DNA of 64,000 bases. Origin: Candidatus Paracaedibacter acanthamoebae. GTDB lineage: Bacteria > Pseudomonadota > Alphaproteobacteria > Paracaedibacterales > Paracaedibacteraceae. The notes below the pieces were generated by a model. It was given only the letters and a program-made list of their open reading frames with translations, made no database searches and was not told where the DNA came from. Each line of letters begins with the position of its first letter. Position 1 is the stretch's first letter. The stretch is from positions 1,851,690 through 1,915,689 of the forward strand of contig NZ_CP008941.1 in the NCBI RefSeq assembly GCF_000742835.1. Direction: 5' to 3'. Of the stretch, positions 36,131 through 44,798 are shown piece after piece. The translations under genes were made by a program, and so were the position numbers.

Positions 36131-36156
36131 GGCGGCTCATTAAAGCCGTCTCTTGC
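36131..36156 (+). terminator. Possible terminator after the 33-residue-repeat protein
   Basis: GGCGGCT and AGCCGTC can pair over the loop CATTAA, followed by a weak T-rich TCTTG. It lies 42 bp after the upstream stop codon. The poor T-tract keeps confidence low. Confidence 0.4.
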
Positions 36157-36214
36157 GGCTTGAAGTCCTTCTAGGCTAAACTAAAAATAGATAATTTTCT
36201 ATTGAAAGTCCTGT

Positions 36215-37423
36215 ATGATCTTGGCCGCCCCCCCTTCAAAAATGACGTCCCCTTCCCTGCGCTCTACCCCTTGGGATGACCCACTTTTGCTTGAGGACCA
36301 ACTCACGGATATGGAACGGATGATCCGCGATACAGCCCATGCGTATGCCCAAGAAAAACTCATGCCTCGCATTTTGATGGCTAATCGGAAGGAAGAATTT
36401 GATCCAGCCATTATGAAGGAATTGGGTGACCTTGGCCTGCTTGGGCTAACGCTAGAGGGGTATGGCTGCCATAATGCGGGCTATGTCAGTTATGGTTTGG
36501 TGGCGCGGGAAATTGAGCGCGTCGATTCTGCCTATCGGTCAGCCATGAGCGTTCAATCCTCCCTGGTCATGTATCCTATTTATGCTTATGGGTCTGAAGA
36601 ACAACGCCAGAAGTATCTGCCCAAGCTTGCTAGCGGTGATCACATTGGTTGCTTTGGTTTAACGGAATCCGATTCAGGTTCCGACCCGTCGAGCCTGCGC
36701 AGCCGCGCTAAAAAAGTTGATGGGGGTTACACTTTACACGGCAGCAAGATGTGGATTACGAATTCTCCCCTCGCCCATATTATGGTGGTTTGGGTAAAAT
36801 GTGAGGATGATAAAATCCGCGGCTTTATTCTTGAACGTGGCATGGGGGGATTATCAACGCCTAAAATCGACGGCAAAATGTCTCTCCGCGCTTCTGTTAC
36901 CGGCGAAATTGTCATGGATAATGTATTTGTCCCGAGCGAAAATCTGCTCCCCCATGTCGAGGGGATCAAAGGGCCCTTTGGCTGTCTCAACAATGCCCGC
37001 TTTGGCATCGCCTGGGGGGCTTTAGGCGCCGCTGAATTTTGCTGGCATGCCGCTCGCCGCTATACAATGGAGCGCAAACAGTTTAATCGGCCACTTGCCG
37101 CCACTCAACTGATCCAGAAGAAACTCGCTGATATGCAAACAGAAATTACCTTAGCCCTCCAAAGCTGCCTGCGCGCCGGGCGACTTAAAAATGAGAGCTA
37201 TGACATTCCAGAGGTTATTTCCATGATTAAACGCAACTCTTGCGGTAAAGCCTTGGATATTGCGCGCCTGGCTCGGGACATGCATGGGGGCAATGGCATT
37301 GTTGATGAATACGGTGTCATCCGTCACCTGATGAATCTGGAAACTGTCAATACCTATGAAGGAACCCATGATATCCATGCCTTAATTCTAGGACGTTACC
37401 AGACAGGCCTAGCTAGCTTTTAA
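36215..37423 (+). CDS. Acyl-CoA dehydrogenase, glutaryl-CoA dehydrogenase type
   Basis: The 402-residue flavoenzyme has the GcdH pattern. It starts with [20 protein letters not shown], then [20 protein letters not shown] (FAD/substrate loop), [16 protein letters not shown] and [20 protein letters not shown]. Near the end [11 protein letters not shown] precedes the catalytic base in [16 protein letters not shown] (about Glu382). GcdH oxidises and decarboxylates glutaryl-CoA from lysine or tryptophan breakdown to crotonyl-CoA. The next steps are not encoded here, although a PhaB-like reductase is nearby. An ATG at 36242 is an alternative start. The gene is visibly GC-richer than its exported neighbours. 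Confidence 0.9.
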   Translation: MILAAPPSKMTSPSLRSTPWDDPLLLEDQLTDMERMIRDTAHAYAQEKLMPRILMANRKEEFDPAIMKELGDLGLLGLTLEGYGCHNAGYVSYGLVAREIERVDSAYRSAMSVQSSLVMYPIYAYGSEEQRQKYLPKLASGDHIGCFGLTESDSGSDPSSLRSRAKKVDGGYTLHGSKMWITNSPLAHIMVVWVKCEDDKIRGFILERGMGGLSTPKIDGKMSLRASVTGEIVMDNVFVPSENLLPHVEGIKGPFGCLNNARFGIAWGALGAAEFCWHAARRYTMERKQFNRPLAATQLIQKKLADMQTEITLALQSCLRAGRLKNESYDIPEVISMIKRNSCGKALDIARLARDMHGGNGIVDEYGVIRHLMNLETVNTYEGTHDIHALILGRYQTGLASF

Positions 37424-37485
37424 CATTTTAGCAATATAATTGGTGTTAAAGTGTAAATATAGAAATATAATTACACTGAAGTGCC

Positions 37486-38397
37486 ATGAAATATTTCATT
37501 CTAGCCTTTTGCGCCATTTTAAGAGGGGGGGATGCCGCCGATCCAACCGAATGGGATAACAACCATTCTTTTATTTCCTCTCCTCTTTCTCACCCCCTCG
37601 ATTTCTCACACCTCCCTTCTCAAAAACAAACCAGCACCCCGGATGTAACGTATGTCAATCTTGCTGCTTATGAGTTAGAAGACAAAGGGTGTGTTCCTCT
37701 TTTAACCCGCCTTATTCCCCACCATCATACCCTGGAACATCTTGATCTGAGTTTGAATAGATTAGGTAAAGAAGCTGCCCCTCATCTCACGACCCTAACT
37801 GATAGAGCTCTTAAGCTACGATATCTTGATTTGCGCCTTAATCAGTTCTCAGGTAACTCCTTGGTGCCTGTACTGAAGAATTTAGAACGGCACAACAAAA
37901 TTAAATATTTGGACCTTAGCTTCAATTCCATTGACTCAACTGGTATTGATGCACTTTGCGACTTGACTCGCATTGCCACCTCTCTTCAACACCTTTCCCT
38001 TGATTTCATAGGGGTATCAAAGAATAAACGATTAGATCTTTTAAAATCTTTAGGTAAAAGCCCCTCCCTATCCCATGTCTCATTAGCTTACAATTTACTT
38101 GCAGGGAGCGGCAGAGAAATTGGCCAAATGATTAAGTCTGGTGAAACTCTAACAACACTCGGGTTAGCCCGCTGTGATTTAACGCTTGATGATTTCAAAC
38201 ACATTATTCAAGCAGTTAACACGCCCCTTCCCAAGTCTAGAAAATCTATCCTATCGACGATAGTCCAACCAAAAACTCGACGCATAACGCTTAAGCTAGA
38301 AAAAACTTGGGAAACTGAATTAATTGCTGCCCACTATGCACAGCATAAATTAGAAACGCCACAGATTACCTTATTGTTTCATTTGGGACCATCATGA
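37486..38397 (+). CDS. Exported leucine-rich-repeat protein
   Basis: The 303-residue protein has a short signal peptide (MKYFILAFCAILRGGDA). About six leucine-rich repeats follow, of the ribonuclease-inhibitor kind: LEHLDLSLNRLGKEAAPHL, LRYLDLRLNQFSGNSL, IKYLDLSFNSIDSTGI, LQHLSLDFIGVSKN and LSHVSLAYNLLAGSG. After the last LRR (TLGLARCDLTLDDF) about 60 basic residues end the protein. This LRR class is typical of eukaryotes and of bacterial effectors that bind host proteins. It stands alone between the acyl-CoA dehydrogenase and a convergent HAD-like gene. Confidence 0.82.
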   Translation: MKYFILAFCAILRGGDAADPTEWDNNHSFISSPLSHPLDFSHLPSQKQTSTPDVTYVNLAAYELEDKGCVPLLTRLIPHHHTLEHLDLSLNRLGKEAAPHLTTLTDRALKLRYLDLRLNQFSGNSLVPVLKNLERHNKIKYLDLSFNSIDSTGIDALCDLTRIATSLQHLSLDFIGVSKNKRLDLLKSLGKSPSLSHVSLAYNLLAGSGREIGQMIKSGETLTTLGLARCDLTLDDFKHIIQAVNTPLPKSRKSILSTIVQPKTRRITLKLEKTWETELIAAHYAQHKLETPQITLLFHLGPS

Positions 38398-38410
38398 GGT
38401 TAGGCGTAAC

Positions 38411-39325
38411 TTACCTCTTAGTGGATAAGACAGTTTTTACGCGGTCAATGAAATAATTAGGATCAACCATGGCCTTTAAAGAATTGACCGCCACAACATG
38501 CCCACTCTTCAGTAAATCAGCCGTGGTCAATTGTTGATCATACGATCCTATAAATCCATGGGGGGCCACAATTTGTTTGGCTTTGGCATTATCATCAAAA
38601 AATATAGAAGTTACTTGAGGTAAATAAGGAAATGGTTTGGCATGAGATTCAATTTCGCCGTGACTATTCCACCATTGCCAATCATCTTTGACCGCATTAA
38701 AGGGGTCCGCATAGATGGCAGATATCTCCTCACACGGTTCACCTTTTACGAAATCGTGCCCTTTAAATTTTCCACGATATAAGCGGCCTTTCTGAAAACC
38801 CAAAACATTGGTAAGAGGATATCCCTTTTCGGCTAACAGATGGATAATGTCCGGAATATCCTGACCAAATGTTCGGAAGACCAACCGAACATCATATGCC
38901 GAGGTTTGGGCCCACGCCACTAACTTCCAGAAACTGGCATAAAGCGGACCCTCTTGATTCTTTAAGGCTGCCATAAGGTCATCGTATTTTGCCTGAGTTG
39001 CTTGCAAAACAGGATGCTGTTGTTTTTGTAACATCGGCAAAAATTCTAAATAGAGTTGCCGCCGCTTGTGCTTAATGGATTGATCTGCTTCTGCGCCTGG
39101 AATTAAGTGTTGCTCAACGTAATCCTGATATCGCATTTCTGGTAAATCGTCGCGCCATATCCCTGTTGTTTTTTTAGCTAGCTCATGAGTAACAGCAATT
39201 TCACTTGTTTTTCCTTGAACAGGATCAGCTGCCATAATGGTTCCGTTTACATCCAAATGAATCACGACTGTTTCTGACATCACTTGTCCTATCCCTAACA
39301 TTATTCCTAACAATAGGCATCTCAT
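38411..39325 (-). CDS. Exported HAD-like protein with altered catalytic motif
   Basis: The 304-residue protein has a signal peptide (about 1-17) and then a HAD-type first motif, VVIHLDVNGTIMA. The nucleophile position is kept (Asp25), but the second aspartate, the acid/base of phosphatases, is Asn27. Motif II may be VFRTFGQD (Thr) and motif IV SIFFDDNAKAK. Between them lies a long cap-like helical insert. The Asn change could shift it from phosphatase to another activity or make it inactive. Exported HAD phosphatases occur among effectors of intracellular bacteria. It converges with the LRR gene, 13 bp apart. Confidence 0.65.
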   Translation of the reverse strand: MRCLLLGIMLGIGQVMSETVVIHLDVNGTIMAADPVQGKTSEIAVTHELAKKTTGIWRDDLPEMRYQDYVEQHLIPGAEADQSIKHKRRQLYLEFLPMLQKQQHPVLQATQAKYDDLMAALKNQEGPLYASFWKLVAWAQTSAYDVRLVFRTFGQDIPDIIHLLAEKGYPLTNVLGFQKGRLYRGKFKGHDFVKGEPCEEISAIYADPFNAVKDDWQWWNSHGEIESHAKPFPYLPQVTSIFFDDNAKAKQIVAPHGFIGSYDQQLTTADLLKSGHVVAVNSLKAMVDPNYFIDRVKTVLSTKR

Positions 39326-39437
39326 AATCCCCTCCTTTTATACTAAAATTTTACTTTAATTTAAAAAAGTTAACGGATTGTTGGCCTCTATAATCCGTAC
39401 TATACTAAAATTGTAACTCCAAAAAGGATATCAAACA

Positions 39438-40022
39438 ATGCCTGCTCTTAAAACCATCTGCGTCTATTGTGGGGCTTCTACACGGGTTGATGCAGTTTAT
39501 CGTGAAACCGCGGCTCGCACCGGCGAACTATTAGCGCGCTCAGGATTTAATGTTGTATACGGAGGCGGACGATTAGGATTAATGGGAATTGTGGCCGACA
39601 ATGCGTTAGCTAATGGCGCCCATGTGACGGGAATCATTCCCACACTTTTGCAAGATATCGAAGGGGCCCACCCAGGTTTATCAGAAATTGAAATTGTTGA
39701 TACCATGCACACCCGTAAACGCAAAATGTCTGAATTGGCTGATGCATTTATTATCTTACCCGGCGGTTTTGGAACATTGGATGAGTTATTTGAAATTCTG
39801 ACATGGCGGCAGCTCCAGATGCATGACAAACCGATTGTAATTATTAACACCAACAGCTATTGGAATCCTCTCAAACTGTTGATTAGCAATATTATTGAAG
39901 AAAAATTTGCCACCCCAGCCCACGCAACGTTTGCGAAATTTGTTGCGAGCCCCGATGAGGCTATCGGTGCTTTAACGGATCTGCCTGAACCAGAGCTTGG
40001 ATTTGCAGGGCAGCACGTTTAA
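39438..40022 (+). CDS. LOG-family protein (nucleoside 5'-monophosphate phosphoribohydrolase)
   Basis: The 194-residue Rossmann-like protein shows VYCGASTRVD at the start, GFNVVYGGGRLGLMGIVA and the catalytic LOG motif FIILPGGFGTLDELFEILTWRQLQ. The arginine-containing HTRKRKMSELAD helps bind AMP. LOG enzymes release the base from cytokinin ribotides or AMP-like nucleotides; in bacteria they salvage or recycle nucleotides. AAAGGA lies before the start. A terminator follows. Confidence 0.92.
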   Translation: MPALKTICVYCGASTRVDAVYRETAARTGELLARSGFNVVYGGGRLGLMGIVADNALANGAHVTGIIPTLLQDIEGAHPGLSEIEIVDTMHTRKRKMSELADAFIILPGGFGTLDELFEILTWRQLQMHDKPIVIINTNSYWNPLKLLISNIIEEKFATPAHATFAKFVASPDEAIGALTDLPEPELGFAGQHV

Positions 40023-40042
40023 CCATAACCAAACCCGTATAA

Positions 40043-40080
40043 AAAACCTCTTTCAAATCACTGAAAGAGGTTTTCTATTT
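40043..40080. terminator. Terminator between convergent genes
   Basis: AAAACCTCTTTCA and TGAAAGAGGTTTT form a perfect 13-bp stem around AATCAC, followed by CTATTT. The A-rich left side reads as a T-tract on the minus strand, so the hairpin can serve both the LOG gene and the reductase. Confidence 0.85.
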
Positions 40081-40100
40081 GTCGTCATGGTTTTTTGGTC

Positions 40101-40823
40101 TTAGACCATATGCTGACCGCCATTGGCAGTAATAGTTGATCCAGTGATAAATCCGGCTTTCTCATCTGCTAAGAAATTAACGATAAAAGCAACCTCTTCT
40201 GCTGTCCCCAGCCTTTTGGCAGGAATTTGATTGATAATTCCTTCTAGCACTTTTTCCGGCACGGATTTAACCATATCAGTATCAATATAACCTGGGGCAA
40301 TGGCGTTTACCGTAATCCCTTTATTAGCGCACTCTAACGCTAAAGCTTTTGTAAATCCGATGACCCCCGCTTTTGCTGCCGAATAATTGACTTGGCCGAT
40401 CTGCCCTTTTTGACCATTGATTGACGTTATGCTAATGATTCGCCCAAAACCCCGCTCTCTCATGCCGTTAATAACGCAATGGGCCATATTAAAGCAGGAA
40501 GTCAGGTTTGTGGCCACAACAGCATTCCACATGTCGGGAGTCGTTTTATGCATAAAGCCATCTCGGGTAATGCCAGCATTGTTAACCAGGATATCAATAG
40601 AACCATATTTTTCTTCGATATCAGCAAGATGTTTTCTGCAATCCTCATAATTACCAACATCCCATTTCATAACACCCACATTATGGGATTTTGAAAACTC
40701 CTGAGCGGCCGCATCATTACTGCTGTAATTGGCAACAACGGTGTAACCATTTTTCTTTAGTTCCGCAGAAATTGCAGCTCCAATGCCGCGCGTCCCGCCT
40801 GTAACAACCGCAACTTTTCCCAT
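40101..40823 (-). CDS. phaB: Acetoacetyl-CoA reductase (PhaB-like SDR)
   Basis: The 240-residue short-chain dehydrogenase has the nucleotide motif VVTGGTRGIGAAIS, NNAGITRDG, the catalytic Ser and YxxxK (SITSINGQKGQIGQVNYSAAKAG), and the C-terminal GSTITANGGQHM typical of PhaB. NADPH-dependent reduction of acetoacetyl-CoA makes 3-hydroxybutyryl-CoA for polyhydroxybutyrate. FabG would be the alternative, but the ITRDGFMHK and NGGQHM segments favour PhaB. ATG 40823 follows AGGTGAGG; a GTG at 40829 is less likely. No PHA synthase is in the window. Confidence 0.82.
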   Translation of the reverse strand: MGKVAVVTGGTRGIGAAISAELKKNGYTVVANYSSNDAAAQEFSKSHNVGVMKWDVGNYEDCRKHLADIEEKYGSIDILVNNAGITRDGFMHKTTPDMWNAVVATNLTSCFNMAHCVINGMRERGFGRIISITSINGQKGQIGQVNYSAAKAGVIGFTKALALECANKGITVNAIAPGYIDTDMVKSVPEKVLEGIINQIPAKRLGTAEEVAFIVNFLADEKAGFITGSTITANGGQHMV

Positions 40824-40964
40824 AAACACCTCACCTTAAAAGAATGAATCCTCTATACATAAAATTATATTAAAATATTTAATAAATTATTGCACTTAGG
40901 TTAATTTTTGGTTAACAAGAAAAGATGAAAAAGGAAGGTAGAGGTGTAAAAGGAGCCACCCAGC

Positions 40965-41115
40965 CGATGGTATAGTATGATCCTCTCGCGACCTGCTATT
41001 TACAGGTTAGAGCCGTAATGTTCAGACCACGGTCTAAACAGGGACAGCTCTATGAAGAATCAATTGTGGTCCGGGGATTCATGACCTGTCAAACTGGGCA
41101 GCATCTATATCATAG
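40965..41115 (+). ncRNA. Possible structured RNA in an intergenic region
   Basis: This stretch has no gene but several short complementary pieces. ACCTG..CAGGT forms a hairpin near 40990-41008. AGACC..GGTCT forms another near 41021, and GACCAC there could instead pair with GTGGTC near 41067. ACAGGT can pair with ACCTGT near 41087. It is GC-richer than the surrounding intergenic DNA. No 6S, SRP, tmRNA or RNase P signature is visible. Orientation is a guess; this is only a candidate. Confidence 0.25.
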
Positions 41116-41117
41116 GG

Positions 41118-41894
41118 CTATTCTAGCTTAGATTCAATAGCTTTCAAACGTTTTTGCACATCTTTAAAGGCCCCGGCAATATCAAAATCCTCATGTTGAT
41201 CTAGCTCATCTTCTGCAGACTGTAAAGCACCCACGACGACACCAATAAACAAGTTTAAGATCACAAAGACCATAACAACATAAAAGGTATAAAAGAATAA
41301 CCACGCATAAGGGTAAAATTTTAAAACATCTCTTAAAACATTGTACCAATCATCCCCACTGAGAACTTGGAATAAAGTGTGTAACGCGGATCCCATATCT
41401 GTAAAGCGTGGGGCGTTTGGAAATAACAAAACACCCACGATACTAAAGGTGAAGAAAAGAATGAGCATAAGGACAAATACATTGCTGATGCCGGGTAAGG
41501 CCTTATAGAAACCCTGGACAACATGGCGCATCTTAGCGGAAACCTCAATAAAATAAAAAAGCCGCAAGGCGCGCAAAGCCCGCAAAATTTGGCTACTAAA
41601 TCCAAGCGGTAAAGCCGAGCCCACAATGATAACAAAATCAAAGACGTTCCAAGGACTCCGGAAAAATAGAACGCCATTTGCCCACAAGCGTAAGCCAATT
41701 TCAGCCAGGAAAAACCCTAGAATAAGACGATCAACCATAACCAAATACTGATGCATCGGATCCTGGGGTGTACAATATGTCAACGCGGCAAGTATAACCG
41801 CATTGATAAGCACTAAACAGCCCACAATACCATGGACTATATTGCTTTCCATGATCTGGGCCAGTTTGCTTTCCCTTTTATAAAGACGTCTCAT
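41118..41894 (-). CDS. One-repeat voltage-gated cation channel (BacNav/BacCav type)
   Basis: The 258-residue protein has six membrane segments of the NaChBac kind and forms a tetramer. S2-S3 include AEIGLRLW and SPWNVFDFVIIVGS. S4 has three arginines at every third position (ILRALRALRLF, Arg105/108/111). The pore has FQVLSGDDWYNVL, with filter Ser-Gly-Asp-Asp-Trp at 179-183, and S6 is VVMVFVILNLFIGVVVGAL. A C-terminal coiled coil (DVQKRLKAIESKLE) assembles the tetramer. Two acidic residues in the filter, as in engineered CavAb (TLDDW), favour calcium over sodium. The start follows GGGGAG seven bases upstream. Stands alone. Confidence 0.9.
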   Translation of the reverse strand: MRRLYKRESKLAQIMESNIVHGIVGCLVLINAVILAALTYCTPQDPMHQYLVMVDRLILGFFLAEIGLRLWANGVLFFRSPWNVFDFVIIVGSALPLGFSSQILRALRALRLFYFIEVSAKMRHVVQGFYKALPGISNVFVLMLILFFTFSIVGVLLFPNAPRFTDMGSALHTLFQVLSGDDWYNVLRDVLKFYPYAWLFFYTFYVVMVFVILNLFIGVVVGALQSAEDELDQHEDFDIAGAFKDVQKRLKAIESKLE

Positions 41895-42035
41895 AACCAT
41901 TCTCCCCTTTTTAAGTCTTATTATTAGTATGAAAAGCAATCAGAAATGATACAACCCCTTGTATATTTTCTTAAAAAGGAGTAAATTAACGTTTAGAGTT
42001 TTTTATTTTTCGTAAGAACGTAAATTTCTCTCCTT

Positions 42036-42055
42036 GCCATGGGATGAACCATGGC
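42036..42055 (+). promoter_or_regulatory. Hairpin in the rpsF leader
   Basis: GCCATGG and CCATGGC form a perfect 7-bp stem around GATGAA, about 40 bases before rpsF. Leaders of rpsF-rpsR operons often bind S6:S18 for autoregulation. I cannot see the CCG bulge typical of that motif, so the role is uncertain. Confidence 0.35.
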
Positions 42056-42094
42056 TTTAGCTTGAAGAACAAGTTTTATCCATAAGGAGTAACA

Positions 42095-42493
42095 ATGAAA
42101 CTGTATGAAACAGTGTTTATCGTCCGTCAGGATGCGACCCCTAATCAGGTCGAAACCTTGGCTCAGGACTACACAAAAATTATCCGCGACAATGGCGGAG
42201 ACGTTGCTAAAACTGAATTCTGTGGGTTGCGCTCCCTTGCCTACCCCATTAAGAAAAATACGAAAGGTCACTATGTTTTGATGAATCTCAAAGCAGCGGC
42301 TGACATCGTTAAAGAAGTTGAGCGGCAAATGAAATTGAATGAAAACGTTCTACGTTATTTGACCATCAAAGTGGAAGCGCACGATCCAAATCCATCACCT
42401 TTGATGCAACAAAAGAATTTTAACCCTGATCGCAACCGTGGTTATGATGATGACCATGATGATCTTCTACCAACAGTGGCGGAGAGTGCATAA
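42095..42493 (+). CDS. rpsF: 30S ribosomal protein S6
   Basis: S6 sits on the 30S platform next to S18. The 132-residue protein has the conserved [13 protein letters not shown] start, [19 protein letters not shown] and the closing strand [14 protein letters not shown]. An acidic tail ([11 protein letters not shown]) extends it past the bacterial core, as in many alphaproteobacteria. AAGGAG precedes the start. It heads rpsF-rpsR-rplI, with its stop overlapping the start of rpsR by one base. Confidence 0.96.
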   Translation: MKLYETVFIVRQDATPNQVETLAQDYTKIIRDNGGDVAKTEFCGLRSLAYPIKKNTKGHYVLMNLKAAADIVKEVERQMKLNENVLRYLTIKVEAHDPNPSPLMQQKNFNPDRNRGYDDDHDDLLPTVAESA

Positions 42494-42759
42494 TGGCAAG
42501 AGATAATGAAAGAACTCAAGAAAGAGGCGCTCCACAGCGTCGTCAATTCTTCCGTCGTCGCAAATCCTGCCCGTTCACCGGTGAAGGAGCGATGAAGATC
42601 GATCATAAAGATGCAAAGACATTGTTCAAATTTGTGTCAGAGCGGGGAAAAATGATTCCAAGCCGCATCAGTGCTGTATCCACAAAGAAACAGCGTGAAT
42701 TGGCTATAGCTATTAAGCGCGCTCGTTACTTGGCCATTATGCCATATGTTAACGACTAA
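42493..42759 (+). CDS. rpsR: 30S ribosomal protein S18
   Basis: S18 pairs with S6 on the small subunit. The 88-residue protein has [22 protein letters not shown], then [30 protein letters not shown], the standard core. Its basic N-terminus contacts 16S rRNA. Start overlaps the rpsF stop by one base; rplI follows after 22 bp. Confidence 0.97.
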   Translation: MARDNERTQERGAPQRRQFFRRRKSCPFTGEGAMKIDHKDAKTLFKFVSERGKMIPSRISAVSTKKQRELAIAIKRARYLAIMPYVND

Positions 42760-42781
42760 GCCATAGACGGAGAATTTTGAT

Positions 42782-43306
42782 ATGCAAATTATTCTATTAC
42801 AACGAGTTGAAAAACTCGGTCAAATGGGTGATGTCGTTGAAGTCAGCAATGGTTATGCTCGTAACTTTTTGCTTCCCCAAAAGAAAGCATTGCGTGCTTC
42901 CAAGGCAAACCTAGACTTGTTCCAAAACCAAAAGACTCATCTTGAAGCTGAAAACTTAAAGCGTCGAGATGAAGCTGAAGCCGTTGCTAAGAAAATGGAC
43001 AATGTCAGCATCACCATGATTCGCCAAGCATCCGAAACAGGTCACCTTTATGGGTCCGTTCGGAATGCCGATATTGCTGATATGCTTAAGGTCAATGGAT
43101 ACGGTATTGCGCGTGGACAAGTTCACCTTGACACACCGATTAAGAATCTTGGTATCCACAAAGCTCGCGTGGTTCTTCACCCAGAAGTTTCCATCTATGT
43201 GAGCATTGTTGTGTCGCGTTCTGAAGAAGAAGCAGCTGTTGAAATTAAAAAAGCCAAAATATCCAACAGCAATTCAACTGAAGAAGCTGTTGCCGCAGAA
43301 GCGTAA
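42782..43306 (+). CDS. rplI: 50S ribosomal protein L9
   Basis: L9 binds 23S rRNA by its N-terminal domain and reaches out with a long helix. The 174-residue protein shows MQIILLQRVEKLGQMGDVVEV and NGYARNFLLPQKKALRAS, then the connecting helix (about 45-75) and a C-terminal domain with LYGSVRNADIADML. The last 20 residues are a Glu/Ala-rich extension. Third gene of the r-protein operon; a terminator follows. Confidence 0.96.
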   Translation: MQIILLQRVEKLGQMGDVVEVSNGYARNFLLPQKKALRASKANLDLFQNQKTHLEAENLKRRDEAEAVAKKMDNVSITMIRQASETGHLYGSVRNADIADMLKVNGYGIARGQVHLDTPIKNLGIHKARVVLHPEVSIYVSIVVSRSEEEAAVEIKKAKISNSNSTEEAVAAEA

Positions 43307-43330
43307 ACGTCAAGTTTATGTCTAAGCTTA

Positions 43331-43362
43331 AAAAGGGGAGATGGATATCTCCTCTTTTTTTC
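43331..43362 (+). terminator. Rho-independent terminator of rpsF-rpsR-rplI
   Basis: AGGGGAGAT pairs with ATCTCCTCT (one G-T pair) over a four-base loop, followed by TTTTTTT. It lies 25 bp after the rplI stop. Confidence 0.85.
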
Positions 43363-43501
43363 TACCCCCTAGTAGATCTATTTACTGCACAGAAAAAACG
43401 ACCTTCGGCGTCGACGGGCACCTTAAAGCACCCGCCCAATCCGAAGATCTTAGGAAAAATATCAAGAATGATAACCTGTCAGTTAATCAGAAACATCAGA
43501 T

Positions 43502-44788
43502 CTAACCAAAGGCCCTTTCTAAAGACTTCAGCATTTCTTCAATTGTCGAGATTCCCCGCAAATTAGAGGTGTAACGTTGTTGGTCGACAATTAAATCCGT
43601 AAAGACTTCGGCCGTATCAATGGTCGATTCTTCAAGATTAGCAGACAGGATTCCCCCAGCCCTTCCTTCATTCGCAAAACTTAACTGAGCAGGCCCTGAA
43701 TCAGGGCTAATGAGAAAGCTACCGCCAGTTTTTTCAGAAAGTTTAGTTGCATCGGGAAATGTCGCCAACGGAATACGGGCATAACGCTGTGTAAAACCAT
43801 TATCATAGGTTGCCCACATATACCCCTCTTTATCAATGGTTGTTTGCTGATACTTACCTGCCCCTCTTCCATCCACAATGGGTGGCGGAAAATCATAGCT
43901 TTTATTATCCCCAACGGCACGCATTCCCGTGGTGCTACCAATAGCACCAAAATTCATTGCTATTGTTGAGTTCGCCGCACCACTCGTCCAGGTAAGGGCT
44001 AAAGCGGGCGCCGGGCCTGCTGCTCCATTGATCAACGCTGGATTACCATTCGTATCAAATTCTATTAACATTCCTGTGGATGGCGCGACCGTACTATAAG
44101 GAGCACCAATGGTTGTTGCATCAGGTGAGGTAACGGTTACGTTCCATTCTCGTGGATTTGCTGTTTTTGTAAAATTGATATTGACGTTATGCTGAATTCC
44201 CAAAGAGTCATAGAGACTCATTGTCATTTGTTTGGCATCATTGAGGACAGCCGTCGCACTGAGAACACCTTTAATATCGGCCGACGTGGATGCAACAGGA
44301 TTACCCGATAAACCCGCACTAGACGCCGTTTGCAAGCTATTGATATCAGAGGTATTCGGTGCAATTGGCGTGCCATCCGGATTGACATAGAAAACTTTTA
44401 AAAATTCTCCCACGTGATTGCAGAAATCCCCGTTGTCATCTTCTGCAAAAGTCCCTACACGGCTAAAAGCTGTTTGGCCGGGGTTAGCATCATCAGCTTT
44501 ATTATTAACAATAAAAAAACCTTGGCCATCCAATGCCATATGGGTAGGGACATTCGAGGCAACGGGAGATCCAACTGTTGTGATAAAGTGTTGATTCGTT
44601 GCCGATATACCAGCTGGAACAAAAGTATCCAAGGATTTACCGGTATTGACCACTGATAGAAAGGCTGCTCGTGATTTAGCTGCATAAGCCCCCGCTGACG
44701 CAAGATTTTGTGAGTGACAATTTACCCGTTGTGAGACCCCTTTTAATCCAGATACGCACGCATTCATCCCTGAATTTAAACCTGCCAT
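43502..44788 (-). CDS. flgE: Flagellar hook protein
   Basis: The 428-residue protein has the hook/rod N-terminal helix (MAGLNSGMNACVSGL..VNCHSQNLASAG, in place of the commoner ANNIAN), a hook D1/D2 middle with AVLNDAKQMTMSLYDSLG, and the C-terminal IDTAEVFTDLIVDQQRYTSN..TIEEMLKSLERAF. FlgE subunits polymerise into the universal joint of the flagellum outside the cell. Cysteines at the N-terminus (ACVSG, VNCH) are unusual for an exported subunit. It is the last gene of fliK-flgD-flgE, 10 bp after flgD, with AAGGAG before its start. Confidence 0.9.
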   Translation of the reverse strand: MAGLNSGMNACVSGLKGVSQRVNCHSQNLASAGAYAAKSRAAFLSVVNTGKSLDTFVPAGISATNQHFITTVGSPVASNVPTHMALDGQGFFIVNNKADDANPGQTAFSRVGTFAEDDNGDFCNHVGEFLKVFYVNPDGTPIAPNTSDINSLQTASSAGLSGNPVASTSADIKGVLSATAVLNDAKQMTMSLYDSLGIQHNVNINFTKTANPREWNVTVTSPDATTIGAPYSTVAPSTGMLIEFDTNGNPALINGAAGPAPALALTWTSGAANSTIAMNFGAIGSTTGMRAVGDNKSYDFPPPIVDGRGAGKYQQTTIDKEGYMWATYDNGFTQRYARIPLATFPDATKLSEKTGGSFLISPDSGPAQLSFANEGRAGGILSANLEESTIDTAEVFTDLIVDQQRYTSNLRGISTIEEMLKSLERAFG

Positions 44789-44798
44789 TTTATTCTCC

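Noticed and set aside
40965-41115. 6S, SRP or tmRNA gene
   Set aside because: The SRP GGUCAGG..GGAAGCAGCC core, the tmRNA Ala-acceptor end and the 6S bubble layout are not visible.
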